DNA of 64,000 bases from Mycolicibacterium gilvum (GTDB lineage Bacteria; Actinomycetota; Actinomycetes; Mycobacteriales; Mycobacteriaceae). Each line of letters starts with the position of its first letter. Within the stretch, counting starts at the first letter, position 1. A program made the translations under genes and the position numbers. Positions 52,560 through 64,000 of the stretch are shown one piece after another. The notes under the pieces are model-generated. The model ran no database searches. It was not told where the DNA came from and saw only the letters and a list, made by a program, of their open reading frames with translations. The stretch covers positions 1,054,001 through 1,118,000 of the forward strand of contig NZ_UGQM01000001.1 of NCBI RefSeq assembly GCF_900454025.1, given 5' to 3'.

Positions 52560-55500
52560 TGGACACACTGCAGCGCGAGGCACTGGCCTCGCTGAGGCTG
52601 ACGTGGGCGCCGACGTCGGACGACCTGTGGCGCCCGCAGGCCGCGACCCACGTCACCGGGCTCAACGAGCACGCTGTCGACGACGTCATGGACGCGTTCG
52701 GCGACGCGCTGCGCGACGAGGCCTCCTCCCCGATGGGGGTGGTGATCCGGGGATCGGCCGGGTCCGGCAAGACCCATTTGCTCGGTCAGGTCCGCGAGCG
52801 CGTCCAGGCCGGCGGGGGCTACTTTTTCGTCGTCGAACTCCTCGATGCGGCCAGTTTCTGGCAGTCGGTGCGCAGCGGTGTGCTGGAGAGCCTCGGCCGG
52901 CCGGGCACGCAGCGGGAGACCCAGCTCAAAGATCTGCTGTGGGAGCTGTCGTCGCTCGCGCACGTGTCGCGGGCCGACCGGCGCGCGATCATCGGCGACG
53001 ACGACCTGGACGCCGAGACGCTGTACCGGTTCATCAAGGCGTTGTCCGGGGTGGCGAAAGAGACTGTGCGGCAATGCCATCAGGTGCTGCGCGCACTGGT
53101 GCTGCTCGCCTCCAACGACTTCATCGCCCACGACATCGGCGAGGGGTTCCTGCAGGGCAGCGACGAGTTCAGCATCGCCGAACGCGGGCCGTGGGGGCTG
53201 CGCTCGGCGCCGGAGTCGGCGCAGATGTGCGTCCGCGACATCGTGCGGCTGGTCGCGCTCGCCGGACCGGCGGTGCTCGCGGTGGACCAGATCGACACGC
53301 TGCTGGCGCAATCGCTGGCGGGCACCGATGGCGACGGCGTGCTCGAACAGGTCGCCCACGGGCTGATGGCGCTGCGCCAGACGACGCGGCGCACCGTTCC
53401 CGTGGTCGCGTGCCTTCCCGCGGTGTGGGAGCACATCCAGGACCGGGCCGCGGCCAGCGTTGCCGACCGGTTCCGCGTCACGGGCATGCTGACACCACTG
53501 CCCAGCGCAGACATCGGCCGCGCGATCCTGGAGCGGCGATTCGCGGCCAGTTACCGCGCCGTCGGGTTCGACCCGCCGTACCCGAGCTGGCCGCTGGCGC
53601 CGTCCGCTTTCGAGGAAGCACCGTCCTACACGCCGCGGCAGCTGCTGATCCGCGCCGACACCCACGTCCGGGAGTGCCTCAAACGGGGCGAGGTCGTCGA
53701 GCTGGCACACCTGCGCGCCGATGCGCAGCCCGACTGGGACACGGTTTCCACCAACGGGAGTGGCGCGGTGTCGACCGCACTGGACCGCCGGTTCGCCGAG
53801 TACCGGCGGCGCGCCGTGCCCGCGGCGGCCGTGGCGCACGACGGCGAGGACGTCACGGTGCCCGAGCTGCTGTCGGCCGCGCTGACGGCATGGATCGCCG
53901 AGCGGGACGGCGAAGCGACGTTCGTCTGCGATCCGCCACCCGGAACCCATGTGATGCTGCACGCGCGACTGCGCGAGACGCTGGACAGCGCGACCGACGA
54001 CGAGCGGCACTGGGCGTTCCGGGCGGTCGCGGGGACCAATGCCAGCGCCGTGCTGAGCCGGGTGCGGAAAGCGTTGACCGCCAGTGGTTTCGGATCCGGT
54101 GGTGATCGCAGGAGGCTGTTTCTGCTACGGAACTCGCCGTGGCCGAGCGGGAAGAAGACGACCGAGGAGATCGAGCTGTTCCACTCGGCCGGCGGGCGCA
54201 CGCTCCCGCTGTCGGACGACGACATCCGGACGATGACCGCGCTGCGGGACCTGTTCGCCGACGACGACCCCGAGCTTGCGGCGTGGCTGCGGGCGCGCCG
54301 CCCGGCCCACGGGCTGACGCTGCTGCGCGAGGCGCTCGGCGGCGACTCGGAGTCTGCCGAACCCGCGGCGCCCGAGCCGGAACCCGATCCCGAGGACGAG
54401 GTCGTCGCCGACTACGACGTCTCGGCCGACGAGATCCCGCTCGGATTGGATCTTCAGGACGAAAAGCCGGTGACAGTGCAGCTTTCGGCGTTGCGCAAAC
54501 ACGTCGCCATCTTCGCCGGGTCCGGGTCGGGCAAGACGGTGCTGATTCGCCGACTGGTCGAGGAGTGCGCGCTGCGCGGCGTCTCGTCCATCGTGCTCGA
54601 CCCGAACAACGACCTGTCGCGGCTCGGCACCGCATGGCCGCAGACCCCGGCCGGGTGGCGCCGCGGCGACGACGCACGCGCCGACGACTATCTGACCAAC
54701 ACCGAGGTCACGGTCTGGACTCCGCGGCGCACCAACGGCAGACCGCTGGCGTTCGCCCCGCTGCCCGACTTTGCCGGTGTGCTCGACGATCCCGACGAGT
54801 TCACCGAAGCGGTGGAGGCCGCCTGCTCGGCGCTGGAACCGCAGGCGCTGATCACCGGGAAGACGCAGAAGGCCACCCGGTCGCGCGCTGTGCTGCGGGA
54901 AGCGTTGCAGCACTACGGGAAAACGGAGTCGCCGACGCTGGGCGGGTTCATCAGACTCCTGGCCGACCTGCCCGAGGACGTCAGCGACATCGCCGGGGCG
55001 CACGCGATCGCCGGCGATCTGTCGCAGAACCTGCGCGCGGCGATGGTCAACGACCCGATGTTCGGCGGCGCGGGAACCCCCGTCGACCCGGGAGTGCTGT
55101 TGACCCCGTCCGACGGATACCGGGCCCGGGTGTCGGTGATCAGCATGATCGGACTGCCGTCGGACGACCAGCGGCAGAGCTTCGTCAACCAGCTGCAGAT
55201 GGCGTTGTTCGCCTGGATCAAGCGCAATCCCGCCGGCGACCGGCCGCTGGGCGGTCTCCTGGTGATGGACGAGGCCCAGAACTTCGCTCCGGCACGGGGA
55301 TTCACCGCGTGTACGCGCAGCACGCTGGCTCTGTCGTCGCAGGCCCGCAAGTACGGGCTCGGCCTGGTGTTCGCCACCCAGGCGCCCAAGGGGCTGAACC
55401 TGAACATCCCGGGCAACGCCGCGACCCAGTTCTACGGACTGCTCAACGCGCCCGCACAGATCGAGACCGCACGCGAGATGGCCCGCGCCAAAGGCGGTCT

Positions 55501-55654
55501 GGTGGACGACATCAGCCGACTGCGTGCCGGCAACTTCTACGTCGCGACCGAGGGCGAATCGTTCCACCGCATCGTCGCGCCGTGGTGTCTGTCCCATCAC
55601 CCCGCCAGCCCGCCGTCTGCCGAAGAGGTGCTGAACCTGGCGACTTCGGTGTAG
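52559..55654 (+). CDS. Dual ATPase: N-terminal AAA/ORC-like plus C-terminal HerA-type
   Basis: A 1031-residue protein with two P-loop domains. N-terminal: Walker A GSAGSGKTH (65-73), Walker B VLAVDQID (about 239-246), and VVACLPAVWEHI, resembling ORC/STAND or BREX-type ATPases. Middle (about 380-620) unassigned. C-terminal: HerA/FtsK-type Walker A FAGSGSGKTVLIRR (K659), LDPNNDLSRLG, Walker B LLVMDEAQNFAP (D904/E905), and GLVFATQAPKGLNLNIPGNAATQFYGLL. HerA relatives are hexameric DNA translocases that power nucleases in repair and in several defence systems; no nuclease is seen here. Coupled to the small gene before it. Its stop lies inside the repeat at 55645. Confidence 0.85.
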   Translation: MDTLQREALASLRLTWAPTSDDLWRPQAATHVTGLNEHAVDDVMDAFGDALRDEASSPMGVVIRGSAGSGKTHLLGQVRERVQAGGGYFFVVELLDAASFWQSVRSGVLESLGRPGTQRETQLKDLLWELSSLAHVSRADRRAIIGDDDLDAETLYRFIKALSGVAKETVRQCHQVLRALVLLASNDFIAHDIGEGFLQGSDEFSIAERGPWGLRSAPESAQMCVRDIVRLVALAGPAVLAVDQIDTLLAQSLAGTDGDGVLEQVAHGLMALRQTTRRTVPVVACLPAVWEHIQDRAAASVADRFRVTGMLTPLPSADIGRAILERRFAASYRAVGFDPPYPSWPLAPSAFEEAPSYTPRQLLIRADTHVRECLKRGEVVELAHLRADAQPDWDTVSTNGSGAVSTALDRRFAEYRRRAVPAAAVAHDGEDVTVPELLSAALTAWIAERDGEATFVCDPPPGTHVMLHARLRETLDSATDDERHWAFRAVAGTNASAVLSRVRKALTASGFGSGGDRRRLFLLRNSPWPSGKKTTEEIELFHSAGGRTLPLSDDDIRTMTALRDLFADDDPELAAWLRARRPAHGLTLLREALGGDSESAEPAAPEPEPDPEDEVVADYDVSADEIPLGLDLQDEKPVTVQLSALRKHVAIFAGSGSGKTVLIRRLVEECALRGVSSIVLDPNNDLSRLGTAWPQTPAGWRRGDDARADDYLTNTEVTVWTPRRTNGRPLAFAPLPDFAGVLDDPDEFTEAVEAACSALEPQALITGKTQKATRSRAVLREALQHYGKTESPTLGGFIRLLADLPEDVSDIAGAHAIAGDLSQNLRAAMVNDPMFGGAGTPVDPGVLLTPSDGYRARVSVISMIGLPSDDQRQSFVNQLQMALFAWIKRNPAGDRPLGGLLVMDEAQNFAPARGFTACTRSTLALSSQARKYGLGLVFATQAPKGLNLNIPGNAATQFYGLLNAPAQIETAREMARAKGGLVDDISRLRAGNFYVATEGESFHRIVAPWCLSHHPASPPSAEEVLNLATSV

Positions 55655-55687
55655 TTGGTCACGCTGAGGTTGACGAACTACACCGAA
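55645..55687. terminator. Bidirectional terminator-like palindrome, copy E
   Basis: TTCGGTGTAGTTGGTCA and TGACGAACTACACCGAA pair at 16 of 17 positions around nine bases. The ATPase gene stop (TAG) lies in the left arm and the convergent SDR gene stop is eight bases past the right arm. Nearly identical to the copy at 59875-59923. Confidence 0.75.
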
Positions 55688-55695
55688 ATCGCGGG

Positions 55696-56457
55696 TCAGA
55701 ACTGCACGCCGCGGGTCAGGGCGCCGTCGACGAGCAGGTTGGTGCCGGTGATGAAGCTCGCCGCCGGGCTGGACAGGAACACCACCGCGTTGGCCACCTC
55801 CTGAGGTGTGGCCATCCGCCCGGTCGGGTTCAGTGCGAGCGCCGCGGCGAACAGCTGGGGGTCGTTCTCCTCGATCGACGTCCACACCCCGCCCGGGAAA
55901 TACGTGTTGCCGGGGCTGACGGAGTTGGCGCGCACCCCCTGTCCGGCGTACTTGAAGGCCAGCCCCTGGGTGTAGTGGATGATCGCGGCCTTCATCGTGC
56001 CGTAGGGACCCGCGGCGAAGTCGACCTCGCGGCCGGACACACTCGAGACCGTCACGATCGATCCGGCGTCGGACTCCAGCAGGTACGGCATCGCCGCATC
56101 GACCATGCCGACCGTGCCCATCAGATCGACCTCGAAGGTGGTGCGCCAGTTCTCGTGCGTCTCCGGGATGGCCAGCGCGCTGACGTTGGCGACGACCCCG
56201 TCGAGGCCGCTGAACATGCCGGCGGCCTGGGTCACCCACGCTTCGACCGCCGCGGCGTCGCCGACGTCGACCACAGCCCCCGCGACGGCGGCACCGTTCG
56301 CGCTCAGCTCGGCCTGCGCCTGCTCGACTGCCGCCGGGGTGCGCGCGCAGAACGCGACCGACGCGCCCTCGGCGAGCAACCCCTCGACGACCGCGCGGCC
56401 GATGCCCCGGGTACCGCCGCTGACGACGAACCGCTTGCCGGAAAGTCCGAGATCCAT
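55696..56457 (-). CDS. Short-chain dehydrogenase/reductase
   Basis: A 253-residue SDR. Cofactor motif GGTRGIGRA near residue 12, catalytic SSVSG with Tyr-Gly-Thr-Met-Lys (PYGTMKAAI), and the SPGNTYFPGG loop are present, so it is an active-type NAD(P)-dependent oxidoreductase. ATG 56457 follows GAGGAGACAGG. It is nine bases downstream of the formamidase gene, so the two are an operon. Substrate not known. Confidence 0.92.
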   Translation of the reverse strand: MDLGLSGKRFVVSGGTRGIGRAVVEGLLAEGASVAFCARTPAAVEQAQAELSANGAAVAGAVVDVGDAAAVEAWVTQAAGMFSGLDGVVANVSALAIPETHENWRTTFEVDLMGTVGMVDAAMPYLLESDAGSIVTVSSVSGREVDFAAGPYGTMKAAIIHYTQGLAFKYAGQGVRANSVSPGNTYFPGGVWTSIEENDPQLFAAALALNPTGRMATPQEVANAVVFLSSPAASFITGTNLLVDGALTRGVQF

Positions 56458-56467
56458 ACCTGTCTCC

Positions 56468-57481
56468 TCAGTAGTTGACTGTGCCCAGTGCGGCTGCAGC
56501 AGAGCGTAATTCGGAGTGCAGGCCACCGTATGCGGGCGCGGTGGGCAGCAGTCGTTTGTCGATCTTGGTGACCGTGCTGTAGTTGGTGTCGACGACGTTG
56601 GCGATCGGGCACAGCGAGATCTGGGTGAGAAGCTGATAGGCGTCGTGGCGGTCGAGGCCGTACAGCTCGCCCAGCCAGGTGATCATCTCCACCTGACTCG
56701 CGCGCCAGGCCTCCTCCATCGGGCGTCCGGAACCGACACACATCAGGTGGGTGTCGGTCTCCAGCCGCGGCCATGCCGAGTTCCCGCCCTTGATCAGGTC
56801 GACGATCGCCGTCACATGCATGGCGCCCTCGACAGCGGTGCCGCAGGACTCGCCCTCGCCCTGCCGGTAGTGCCCGTCGCCGAGGGAGAACAACGCACCC
56901 GGGACGTTGACACGGAGATAACACGTTGCCCCGGCTGCCATCTCGGGAGTGTCCATGTTGCCGCCGAAGATGTCGGGCACCAGTGCCGTGCGGACTTCGC
57001 GTCGGTCGGGGGCGACGCCCACCGTGCCCAGCATCGGGTTGGCCGGCAGCGCCACGCTGAAATCGCTGCCGTGCGCGTTGAACGCCAATGTCTCTGCTGC
57101 CGAGTCGTATTCGTAGATCCAGGTGCGCTCGGGAAGCGGGTCCTGCAGCGTCGGGCTGACCGGCACGCTGGTGAGCCCGCCGAAGAACGGGATCAGGGTG
57201 GACGCACCCCAGGTGCGGGCCGGAGTCAGGTCGACCAGGTGGATCGCCAGCGTGTCACCGGGCTCGGCGCCCTCGACGTGGAACGGTCCCGTCTGCGGGT
57301 TCAGATCCGGGGTGTCGAGCACCGCTGAGGCGACGTCGTCGGCGCTCGTGATCCGCCCGCCGTAGGCGTCCTCGGCCCACAGCGTCAGCACCGTCTGCGG
57401 CTTGATGCGCATCACGGGTTCCGCGCCACCGAAGGTGTACCGGTACTGATCGGGCGTGGGGATGAAGGTGACGTGCTCCAT
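56468..57481 (-). CDS. Acetamidase/formamidase (FmdA/AmdA)
   Basis: A 337-residue FmdA/AmdA-family amidohydrolase that hydrolyses short amides to ammonia and acid. Recognisable blocks: GPFHVEGAEPGDTLAIHLVDLTP, NPMLGTVGVAPD, ATCYLRVNVPGALFSLGDGHYRQGEGESCGTAVEGAM. Starts at ATG 57481 (MEHVTFIPT). First gene of an operon with the SDR. The upstream region holds a 13-bp perfect inverted repeat that probably terminates the antigen-85 gene. Confidence 0.92.
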   Translation of the reverse strand: MEHVTFIPTPDQYRYTFGGAEPVMRIKPQTVLTLWAEDAYGGRITSADDVASAVLDTPDLNPQTGPFHVEGAEPGDTLAIHLVDLTPARTWGASTLIPFFGGLTSVPVSPTLQDPLPERTWIYEYDSAAETLAFNAHGSDFSVALPANPMLGTVGVAPDRREVRTALVPDIFGGNMDTPEMAAGATCYLRVNVPGALFSLGDGHYRQGEGESCGTAVEGAMHVTAIVDLIKGGNSAWPRLETDTHLMCVGSGRPMEEAWRASQVEMITWLGELYGLDRHDAYQLLTQISLCPIANVVDTNYSTVTKIDKRLLPTAPAYGGLHSELRSAAAALGTVNY

Positions 57482-57527
57482 CCCGCCATCCTCGTCCTGT
57501 CGCGCCGCGTCCGCAGCGCGTTCCGGT

Positions 57528-57589
57528 CGCGAGCAGACGCGAAATCGCACGACGCGCCCGCGACACGCACGAGTATGCGTCTGCTCGCG
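57528..57589 (-). terminator. 13-bp inverted repeat downstream of the antigen-85 gene
   Basis: CGCGAGCAGACGC and GCGTCTGCTCGCG are exact inverted arms around 36 bases. Lies 16 bases past the antigen-85-like stop. Similar GCGAGCAGACGC palindromes are, as I recall, frequent in mycobacterial intergenic DNA. Confidence 0.6.
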
Positions 57590-57604
57590 GGAAAGGGGGC
57601 CGGG

Positions 57605-58708
<1,104 letters not shown>

Positions 58709-59428
58709 TTATCGAGACGTTGCCCGGTGGACGCGGCCGGCATCGCGCAGCAGCACAGGCGTCTGGGCCATGAATCGCGGTGTCGAGCCCCGATGCTCGT
58801 CGGCGGCGTGCACGGTCAACGGGTGCACGAGGTACATGTCGCCGGGCTCCCCGGTCGCGTACCGCACCGGCCGGGCCCTGCTCACCTCATCGACCAGCGT
58901 GCCCGCCTCGACCGCGTCGAGATGCCCGTCACCGAGGACCGCGGCGGCATCGCGGTGCGAACCCGCCCGGATCCGTGTCGGGGCGTCGTCACGGGTCACC
59001 TCCGAGAGCAGTGTCAGGAGCAGCACCGTGTGCGGCCGTCGGCTGACCGCCCACGAACCGTCGGGCAGCGGGGTGTTCAGATCGACGTGCCAGCCGCGGT
59101 CGTCGGCCGGCGGTGACACCGGGAAGCGCACCGGGATGTTGCCCAGCGCCCCCGGGCGCACCCACGTGCCCTCACCGCAGATGTGGTCCAGCGCCGCGGC
59201 CAGTGCGGGACTGCCGCAGATCTCGCCGAACGGACCCTCGCCCGTCAGGTCCGCCGTCCAGCGCACCGGCTCGGTCCACGCCGCGCGATCCGCCGGGACG
59301 CCGAGTCGGGTCCACAGCGCTGCGCGTGCGGCGTCGGCGACATGACGCGGCACTGCGCGGGGGAGCCGGAGGAATCCGTCGGCGACGAAGGTTGCGAGCA
59401 CATTGCGAGCGTGACACGGAGACGTCAC
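58709..59428 (-). CDS. PhyH-family Fe(II)/2-oxoglutarate dioxygenase
   Basis: A 239-residue phytanoyl-CoA dioxygenase-like enzyme. The facial triad is visible as HxD in GWHVDLNTPLPDGS and a distal His in LVHPLTVHAADEH, followed by RGSTPRFMAQTP with the 2-oxoglutarate-binding Arg. Early FVADGFLRLPRAVP is typical. GTG start at 59428; a GTG ten codons later is also possible. Stands alone on its strand, divergent from the small gene at 59502. Substrate unknown. Confidence 0.88.
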   Translation of the reverse strand: MTSPCHARNVLATFVADGFLRLPRAVPRHVADAARAALWTRLGVPADRAAWTEPVRWTADLTGEGPFGEICGSPALAAALDHICGEGTWVRPGALGNIPVRFPVSPPADDRGWHVDLNTPLPDGSWAVSRRPHTVLLLTLLSEVTRDDAPTRIRAGSHRDAAAVLGDGHLDAVEAGTLVDEVSRARPVRYATGEPGDMYLVHPLTVHAADEHRGSTPRFMAQTPVLLRDAGRVHRATSR

Positions 59429-59501
59429 TGCCCGCCAACGGTTTTCGACCGGACCGCGCCGAGAGCCCGCGCAAGTGCCGATCGTGCGTCATCGTTGACC
59501 C

Positions 59502-59876
59502 ATGGCGAAACAGAAAGTGCCCAAACCCGGCGACATCATGGCCGCCGCGCAGGAAGCCGCCGAGGCCGCTCAGGCCGCCGCGACCAGCGCGCTGCGGATC
59601 CCGCCCGCGTCGCTCAAACTCGTGGCCGAAGTGCCCGACCTGATCGAGAACCTGGCCGTCGCCACCGAACGGTTGAACGTGGCGGTCGACCGGATGGAGC
59701 GGTATCTCGCGCTGGCCTCGCCGATGCTGCGGACCATGGACGCGCTGCTGCCCCAACTGGAAGCGCTCGTCGCGACCGGCAACGACGTCTACCGGGCGGT
59801 GTCGTCGGTGCCGGGAGTCTCGACCCTGGGTCGGTTCACCGGCCGCGGCCGCACCGAGGAGCCCGGCGAGAAGTGA
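59502..59876 (+). CDS. Small helical protein of unknown function
   Basis: A 124-residue cytosolic protein rich in Ala, Leu and Val with long amphipathic helices (AAQEAAEAAQAAATSALRI, LIENLAVATERLNVAVDRMERYLALA, MDALLPQLEALVATGNDVYRAV). It resembles small coiled-coil mycobacterial proteins but I cannot name it. Its stop lies at the left edge of the palindrome at 59875. Probably real from codon use and its own promoter position. Confidence 0.65.
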   Translation: MAKQKVPKPGDIMAAAQEAAEAAQAAATSALRIPPASLKLVAEVPDLIENLAVATERLNVAVDRMERYLALASPMLRTMDALLPQLEALVATGNDVYRAVSSVPGVSTLGRFTGRGRTEEPGEK

Positions 59877-59921
59877 TTTCGGTGTAGTTGGTCAACCTGA
59901 CATTGACGAACTACACCGAAA

Positions 59922-59923
<2 letters not shown>
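59875..59923. terminator. Bidirectional terminator-like palindrome, copy F
   Basis: GATTTCGGTGTAGTTGGTCAA (21 bases, 59875-59895) pairs at 20 of 21 positions with the right arm 59903-59923 around seven bases. It starts in the upstream gene's stop codon and ends in the glgP stop codon, so both genes terminate in it. Copy E at 55645 is nearly the same. Confidence 0.78.
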
Positions 59924-62447
<2,524 letters not shown>

Positions 62448-62600
62448 GGGCTCTCCTGCGTGGGGCAGCGGTCGAAAGGCATCGGACGGGTCATTCTGAC
62501 GTCCGCGCGTTTCACGCCGGGGTCCGGTATGTGAACGGCGCGATGCCTTCGTCGGCGCGGCCTGGTTGCCACGACAATATTGACGGGGTTGACTGTCCGA

Positions 62601-64000
62601 ATGGCGACGGGTGGGGACCACGGGGAAACGGTGCGCCCGTCCGACGCCGACTGGATGCCGCCGCTGTCCCGACTGCTCGCCTGGACGCTGGCCGTCGGCG
62701 TGGTGTGCTTCGTGGTCCGCGGCCTCGTGCATGCCGACAGCTGGTCCTACGCGATGGCGTGGCCGGCCATCGCGCCGCAACTGGTCGCGCTGCTGACCTC
62801 GCCGCGACGCCAGTGGCCGGTGTATCTGGCGTCGTTCGCGGCGGTCCAGATCATCCCGGCCCGGCTCGTGCTGGACTTCGCACCCGAGCTCGGCCTCCTG
62901 GCGACGATGACGACGGTCGTGGCCGCGGCGCTGCTGCTGCACCGCGATCAGGACTGGGTGCGCGGCCGCAGCGATTCGCTGCGCAGCTGGCTGCGGTTCC
63001 TCGTGCTCGCGTCGGCGGCGCCGCTGGCGGGCGCTCCCCTCGGTGTCGCCAGCCTGGTGCTCAACGGCGAGGTCGGCACCACCGGGTCGGAGCTGCTGAA
63101 TGCGGCGATGGCGTGGTACCTCAGCGAGGCCGTCGGCATCGCGTTCCTCGTACCGCTGATGCTGCGGTGGGACCACTACCTGCGGCGGGGTCACAGCAGA
63201 CGCGAGGTGCTGTGGTTCGCCGCGATGACCGCGCTGACCGCCGGGCTGTGCGCCGCCGCGATCACCGAGTCCAGTTTCGTCCTGATGTTCCTCAGCGGCC
63301 TGCCGTCGATGGCGGTGCTGATCCGGTCCGGGATCGCCGGGGCGTTCGCCGCCATGATCGTCGGCCCGGCGACCGTCCTCGGCGCCACCTTCGCCGGATA
63401 CGGACCGTTCGCCGCGTCGCTGCCCACCCCCGGGCAGGCCATGATCTCGGCTCAGGTCTTCGTGCTCGGCGCGTTCACGATGGTCGTCATGGTCGCGGCC
63501 GCGCTCGAGGACCGCACGCGGCTCGCCGCGCTCGACAACGCGAGCTACAAAGCCTACGAACTGGTCGCCGAGCTGACCGGTGACGTCGTGATCCTGGTCG
63601 ACGCCGAGGGCAACGTGCTGCGCAGGGCCTCGCCAGGCCACGAGATCCTCAGCCTCCCCGACGGCCCGCTCACCAAGGAGGCATGGCTGGATCAGGTCCA
63701 CCCCGACGACCGGGCCAGCCGCGCCGACTTCCCGAAGATCAGCGGGCCCGGACCGTCGGACCCGTTCCGGATCCGCAAGAGCGACGGGACATGGGGGTGG
63801 TACGTCGTGCACAGCCGGCGCACCGAGGACGGGTTGACCGTCGCGGTGCTGCGCGACGTGACGCTGGAACGCGAAGTGCAGGAGTCGCTGACCGACATGG
63901 CGAACACCGACCCGCTGACCGGGCTGGCCAACCGGCGCGGCCTCGCCCAGCACGCCGCCGACCTGTGGTCGCGCGCCCGCGCCGCCGGCGAACAGGTCAC
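62601..64000 (+). CDS. MASE1-like / PAS / GGDEF membrane signalling protein (3' end outside window)
   Basis: Partial gene, 466 codons visible, no stop before the edge. ATG 62601 starts MATGGDHGETVRPSD. Residues about 20-300 carry about eight membrane helices, laid out like a MASE1 sensor (AWTLAVGVVCFVVRGLV, WPVYLASFAAVQIIPARLV, LNAAMAWYLSEAVGIAFLVPLML). Residues about 315-425 are a PAS domain (AYELVAELTGDVVILVDAEGNVL, WLDQVHPDDRA). GGDEF begins with MANTDPLTGLANRRGLA. This should be a membrane diguanylate cyclase, the second c-di-GMP protein in the window. Whether the GGDEF motif is intact cannot be seen. Confidence 0.85.
   Translation, partial: MATGGDHGETVRPSDADWMPPLSRLLAWTLAVGVVCFVVRGLVHADSWSYAMAWPAIAPQLVALLTSPRRQWPVYLASFAAVQIIPARLVLDFAPELGLLATMTTVVAAALLLHRDQDWVRGRSDSLRSWLRFLVLASAAPLAGAPLGVASLVLNGEVGTTGSELLNAAMAWYLSEAVGIAFLVPLMLRWDHYLRRGHSRREVLWFAAMTALTAGLCAAAITESSFVLMFLSGLPSMAVLIRSGIAGAFAAMIVGPATVLGATFAGYGPFAASLPTPGQAMISAQVFVLGAFTMVVMVAAALEDRTRLAALDNASYKAYELVAELTGDVVILVDAEGNVLRRASPGHEILSLPDGPLTKEAWLDQVHPDDRASRADFPKISGPGPSDPFRIRKSDGTWGWYVVHSRRTEDGLTVAVLRDVTLEREVQESLTDMANTDPLTGLANRRGLAQHAADLWSRARAAGEQV

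Noticed and set aside
48880..55654. Prophage or integrative element carrying the helicase and ATPase genes
   Set aside because: No integrase, attachment-site duplication, tRNA or phage structural genes; base composition and codon use match the surroundings.

Overview
The window looks like chromosomal DNA from a rapid-growing-type mycobacterium (Mycobacterium/Mycolicibacterium). It is GC-rich with strong GC3 bias and many GTG starts. It carries an antigen-85-family mycolyltransferase-like protein, DUF732 proteins, a PE-PPE-domain esterase, an F420-type LLM oxidoreductase, paired acyl-CoA dehydrogenases, an E. coli-length IlvD and a GlgP. I see no rRNA, tRNA, CRISPR array or phage structural genes.

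Left part (1-11.5 kb). A VapBC toxin-antitoxin pair comes first. It is followed by an ERCC4-type nuclease fused to an Lsr2-like DNA-binding tail, with a cysteine-rich unknown gene upstream. Next are a VanW-family wall protein, a family III CoA-transferase, a DUF732 secreted protein and two tandem zinc-ribbon membrane proteins. An ADP-ribosylglycohydrolase/metallophosphatase operon then faces an NrtR-like regulator across a palindromic operator.

11.6-19.4 kb. A PE-PPE-domain secreted esterase is followed by a membrane protein and an RNase H-like protein divergent from a NERD-nuclease/SF1 helicase. Then comes ohr with a near-ideal OhrR box but no ohrR beside it. A GAF-EAL-PAS-GGDEF c-di-GMP protein follows, probably translated from a leaderless mRNA. 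At 19384-21153 a complete IS1182-family insertion sequence (15-bp perfect ends, CTAG flanks) sits exactly between two convergent genes.

21-36 kb. Metabolism and regulators: three TetR proteins, IlvD, an XRE/MmyB-type regulator, TerC, a small 48-residue gene, a translationally coupled pair of acyl-CoA dehydrogenases, a dithiol-oxidase-like flavoprotein, a YceI protein, an MFS exporter with a C-terminal monooxygenase-like domain, an LLM oxidoreductase and a molybdopterin oxidoreductase.

36-56 kb, the most interesting stretch. A phytase-esterase-like lipoprotein gene is bracketed by two 58/59-bp direct copies of a palindromic repeat. Convergent to it is a complete MksF-MksE-MksB (Wadjet JetA-JetB-JetC / Ept) condensin-like operon for plasmid restriction, without JetD in the usual place or anywhere in the window. 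Further on, a TVP38 membrane protein is coupled to a PIF1-like helicase with a BRCT tail. These are divergent from a two-gene unit: a small winged-helix-like protein coupled to a 1031-residue protein joining an N-terminal AAA/ORC-like ATPase to a C-terminal HerA-type ATPase. I have no established name for this unit; it is the best candidate here for an undescribed DNA-processing or defence system.

55.7-64 kb. SDR, acetamidase/formamidase, antigen-85 paralogue, PhyH-like dioxygenase, a small coiled-coil-type protein, glycogen phosphorylase, and a MASE1-like/PAS/GGDEF protein running off the right edge. Two copies of one terminator-like palindrome close convergent gene pairs at 55.6 and 59.9 kb.
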